This document shows, in pieces, positions 4,923 to 5,904 of a stretch of DNA of 5,904 nt; within the stretch, counting starts at the first letter, position 1, and every line of letters begins with the position of its first letter. Source of the stretch: an uncultured cyanobacterium. Lineage in GTDB: Bacteria > Cyanobacteriota > Cyanobacteriia > PCC-6307 > Cyanobiaceae. The notes beneath the pieces were generated by a model. The model was not told the origin of the DNA and did not search any database. It saw only the letters and a list, made by a program, of their open reading frames with translations. The translations under genes and the position numbers were made by a program. The stretch covers positions 1 through 5,904 of the forward strand of contig CAIKWV010000181.1 in the NCBI GenBank assembly GCA_903831165.1, written 5' to 3'.

Positions 4923-5904
4923 TTACTTTGCATCGCGGCCCATCGTCGTCACCCCCAGCGGCTGCAGGAAGGGCAGGCGTTGTTGGCTCAGCAGGCTGGC
5001 CATTTCGCTGAGGGCCTGGCGTCGCTGGGCTGGTTCGACGATCGGCTGGCGATCACTGTTGCCGAGCACCACGCCCAGGCGATCGGCCACGGCTTCGGCC
5101 TGGCTGGCCAGGGCCTCGGCGGACAAGCCTTGCTGCAGGGCCTCCAGCAAGGTGGCCTCCATGGGATTGCAGGCGATGCCGTTGCCCACCCTGGCTGCCG
5201 CCAGATGGGCATAGCGCCAGCCCAGTTGCATCAGCTGGATCACAGCGCGATTGACCCTGTTGCACCCGTCTTCGGCGCGCTCGCCGCCGTCGCCCCGGTC
5301 CAGGCCGATCCTGCCCGCCTCCAGCAGCATGGCCACCATGATCAGCAGCGGCTGAAGCGGTTGGGCCGTGCGTTGGACGAGTTCAGCCAGGCTCAGGGGG
5401 CCGGCGGCCAGGGCCGCCTCCAGGGCCGCGTAGGCCTCGGGCTGGCCCTGCACATCGCCGAAACTGGTCTCAAAGCGATAGTCCGTCATGGGCGGCGCTT
5501 CCTGCAGGCGCACCCTGATGGCGCCGATCTGCTGCTGCCACTGGAGTTGGCTGATGCGCAGATCGCCGCGCACCAGCAGATCCCGCCGGAAGCCCTTGAT
5601 CGTGCCCAGGTCGATCAGGGTCTGGCGCACCAGGGGGTTGGTTTCCGGCAACACCACGGCCCGCAGCGGTGCCGGCAGCAGTTCCTCGAACAACTCGGGC
5701 AGGTTGGCGGTGGCGATGGCGGTGAGTTTGTGGCGCCGGCAGCGCTGATGCATCTCGGCGACTGGAAGCGGCGTCCAGTTTTCGGTCAGGTATTCGCTAT
5801 AGAGATAGGTGAGATCGTCATCGGCAATTTTGTCGATTTCCCGCGCCAGGCTGGGAAGCATCCGGCCCAGGGGAAGGGGGGCGTTTGGATCGCCGAGCAG
5901 CCCC
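4923..5904 (-). CDS. C-terminal part of SAM-dependent methyltransferase with regulatory domain (5' truncated)
   Basis: The frame is open to the right edge, giving 326 visible residues. An internal Met (ATG 5861) exists, but in-frame sequence continues upstream to the edge (…GDPNAPLPLGR before that Met), so the true start lies outside. The visible part begins with a 'DDDLTYLYSEYLTEN' stretch, then an 'LPELFEELLP' segment. This matches the methyltransferase regulatory domain (MethyTransf_Reg) that follows a Rossmann methyltransferase domain in this family. A helical C-terminal domain follows (YAALEAALAAGPLSLAELV, later EALQQGLSAEALA). The catalytic SAM-binding motifs are not in the window, so activity cannot be judged. 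Rickettsial protein-lysine methyltransferases acting on outer-membrane OmpB share this layout, which makes a protein substrate thinkable. It sits 38 bases upstream of the pilin genes on the same strand and may be co-transcribed. The DNA is markedly GC-rich compared with the pilin genes. Confidence 0.72.
   Translation of the reverse strand, partial: GLLGDPNAPLPLGRMLPSLAREIDKIADDDLTYLYSEYLTENWTPLPVAEMHQRCRRHKLTAIATANLPELFEELLPAPLRAVVLPETNPLVRQTLIDLGTIKGFRRDLLVRGDLRISQLQWQQQIGAIRVRLQEAPPMTDYRFETSFGDVQGQPEAYAALEAALAAGPLSLAELVQRTAQPLQPLLIMVAMLLEAGRIGLDRGDGGERAEDGCNRVNRAVIQLMQLGWRYAHLAAARVGNGIACNPMEATLLEALQQGLSAEALASQAEAVADRLGVVLGNSDRQPIVEPAQRRQALSEMASLLSQQRLPFLQPLGVTTMGRDAK

Noticed and set aside
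4601..5214. Two overlapping plus-strand open frames across the methyltransferase/tip-protein junction
   Set aside because: Both are antisense to supported genes, show no domain pattern and are Arg/Ser/Trp-rich shadow-like readings.
1..5904. CRISPR arrays, tRNA, rRNA, riboswitches and HIP1 (GCGATCGC) sites
   Set aside because: No regularly spaced repeats, cloverleaf-like stretches, rRNA-like segments or perfect HIP1 palindromes were seen. Coding sequence covers nearly the whole window.

Overview
The window looks like a chromosomal stretch of a cyanobacterium, most likely a unicellular picocyanobacterium of the Synechococcus/Cyanobium type. This rests on overall protein flavour, a GC-rich background and cyanobacterial-style minor pilins. 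No rRNA, tRNA or other phylogenetic marker is present, so the assignment is tentative. I saw no perfect HIP1 palindrome (GCGATCGC), which fits the picocyanobacterial side of the phylum but does not prove it.

All complete genes lie on the minus strand and read from right to left. At the right edge (4923-5904) is the C-terminal part of a SAM-dependent methyltransferase of the kind that carries a methyltransferase regulatory domain. After a 38-base gap come four tightly packed genes for pilin-like proteins. The first is a 620-residue membrane-anchored protein with a PilX/HpsA/GspK-like N-terminus (3022-4884). The second is a PilV-like prepilin (2310-3017). The third is a GspH/FimT-like prepilin (1786-2313). 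The fourth is a PilW-like prepilin (894-1781). Junctions range from 4 bases of overlap to 4 intervening bases, so this is almost certainly one operon. The last minus-strand gene (201-845) encodes a protein with the HxD...H layout of 2-oxoglutarate/Fe(II) oxygenases. It follows the PilW-like gene through a possible 14-codon mini-cistron. At the left edge, on the plus strand, a 57-codon open frame (1-174) reads like the C-terminus of a transposase.

The four pilin-like genes together make a typical minor-pilin priming or tip complex for a type IV pilus: small pseudopilins with Glu at +5 plus one large partner without it, predicted to sit at the tip. In cyanobacteria such sets serve motility, DNA uptake or polysaccharide/adhesin display; the sequence does not say which. 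The most notable points are the mosaic composition of the large tip protein (AT-rich core between GC-richer ends), A-tracts within that core, and the two possible protein-modifying enzymes that bracket the pilin genes.
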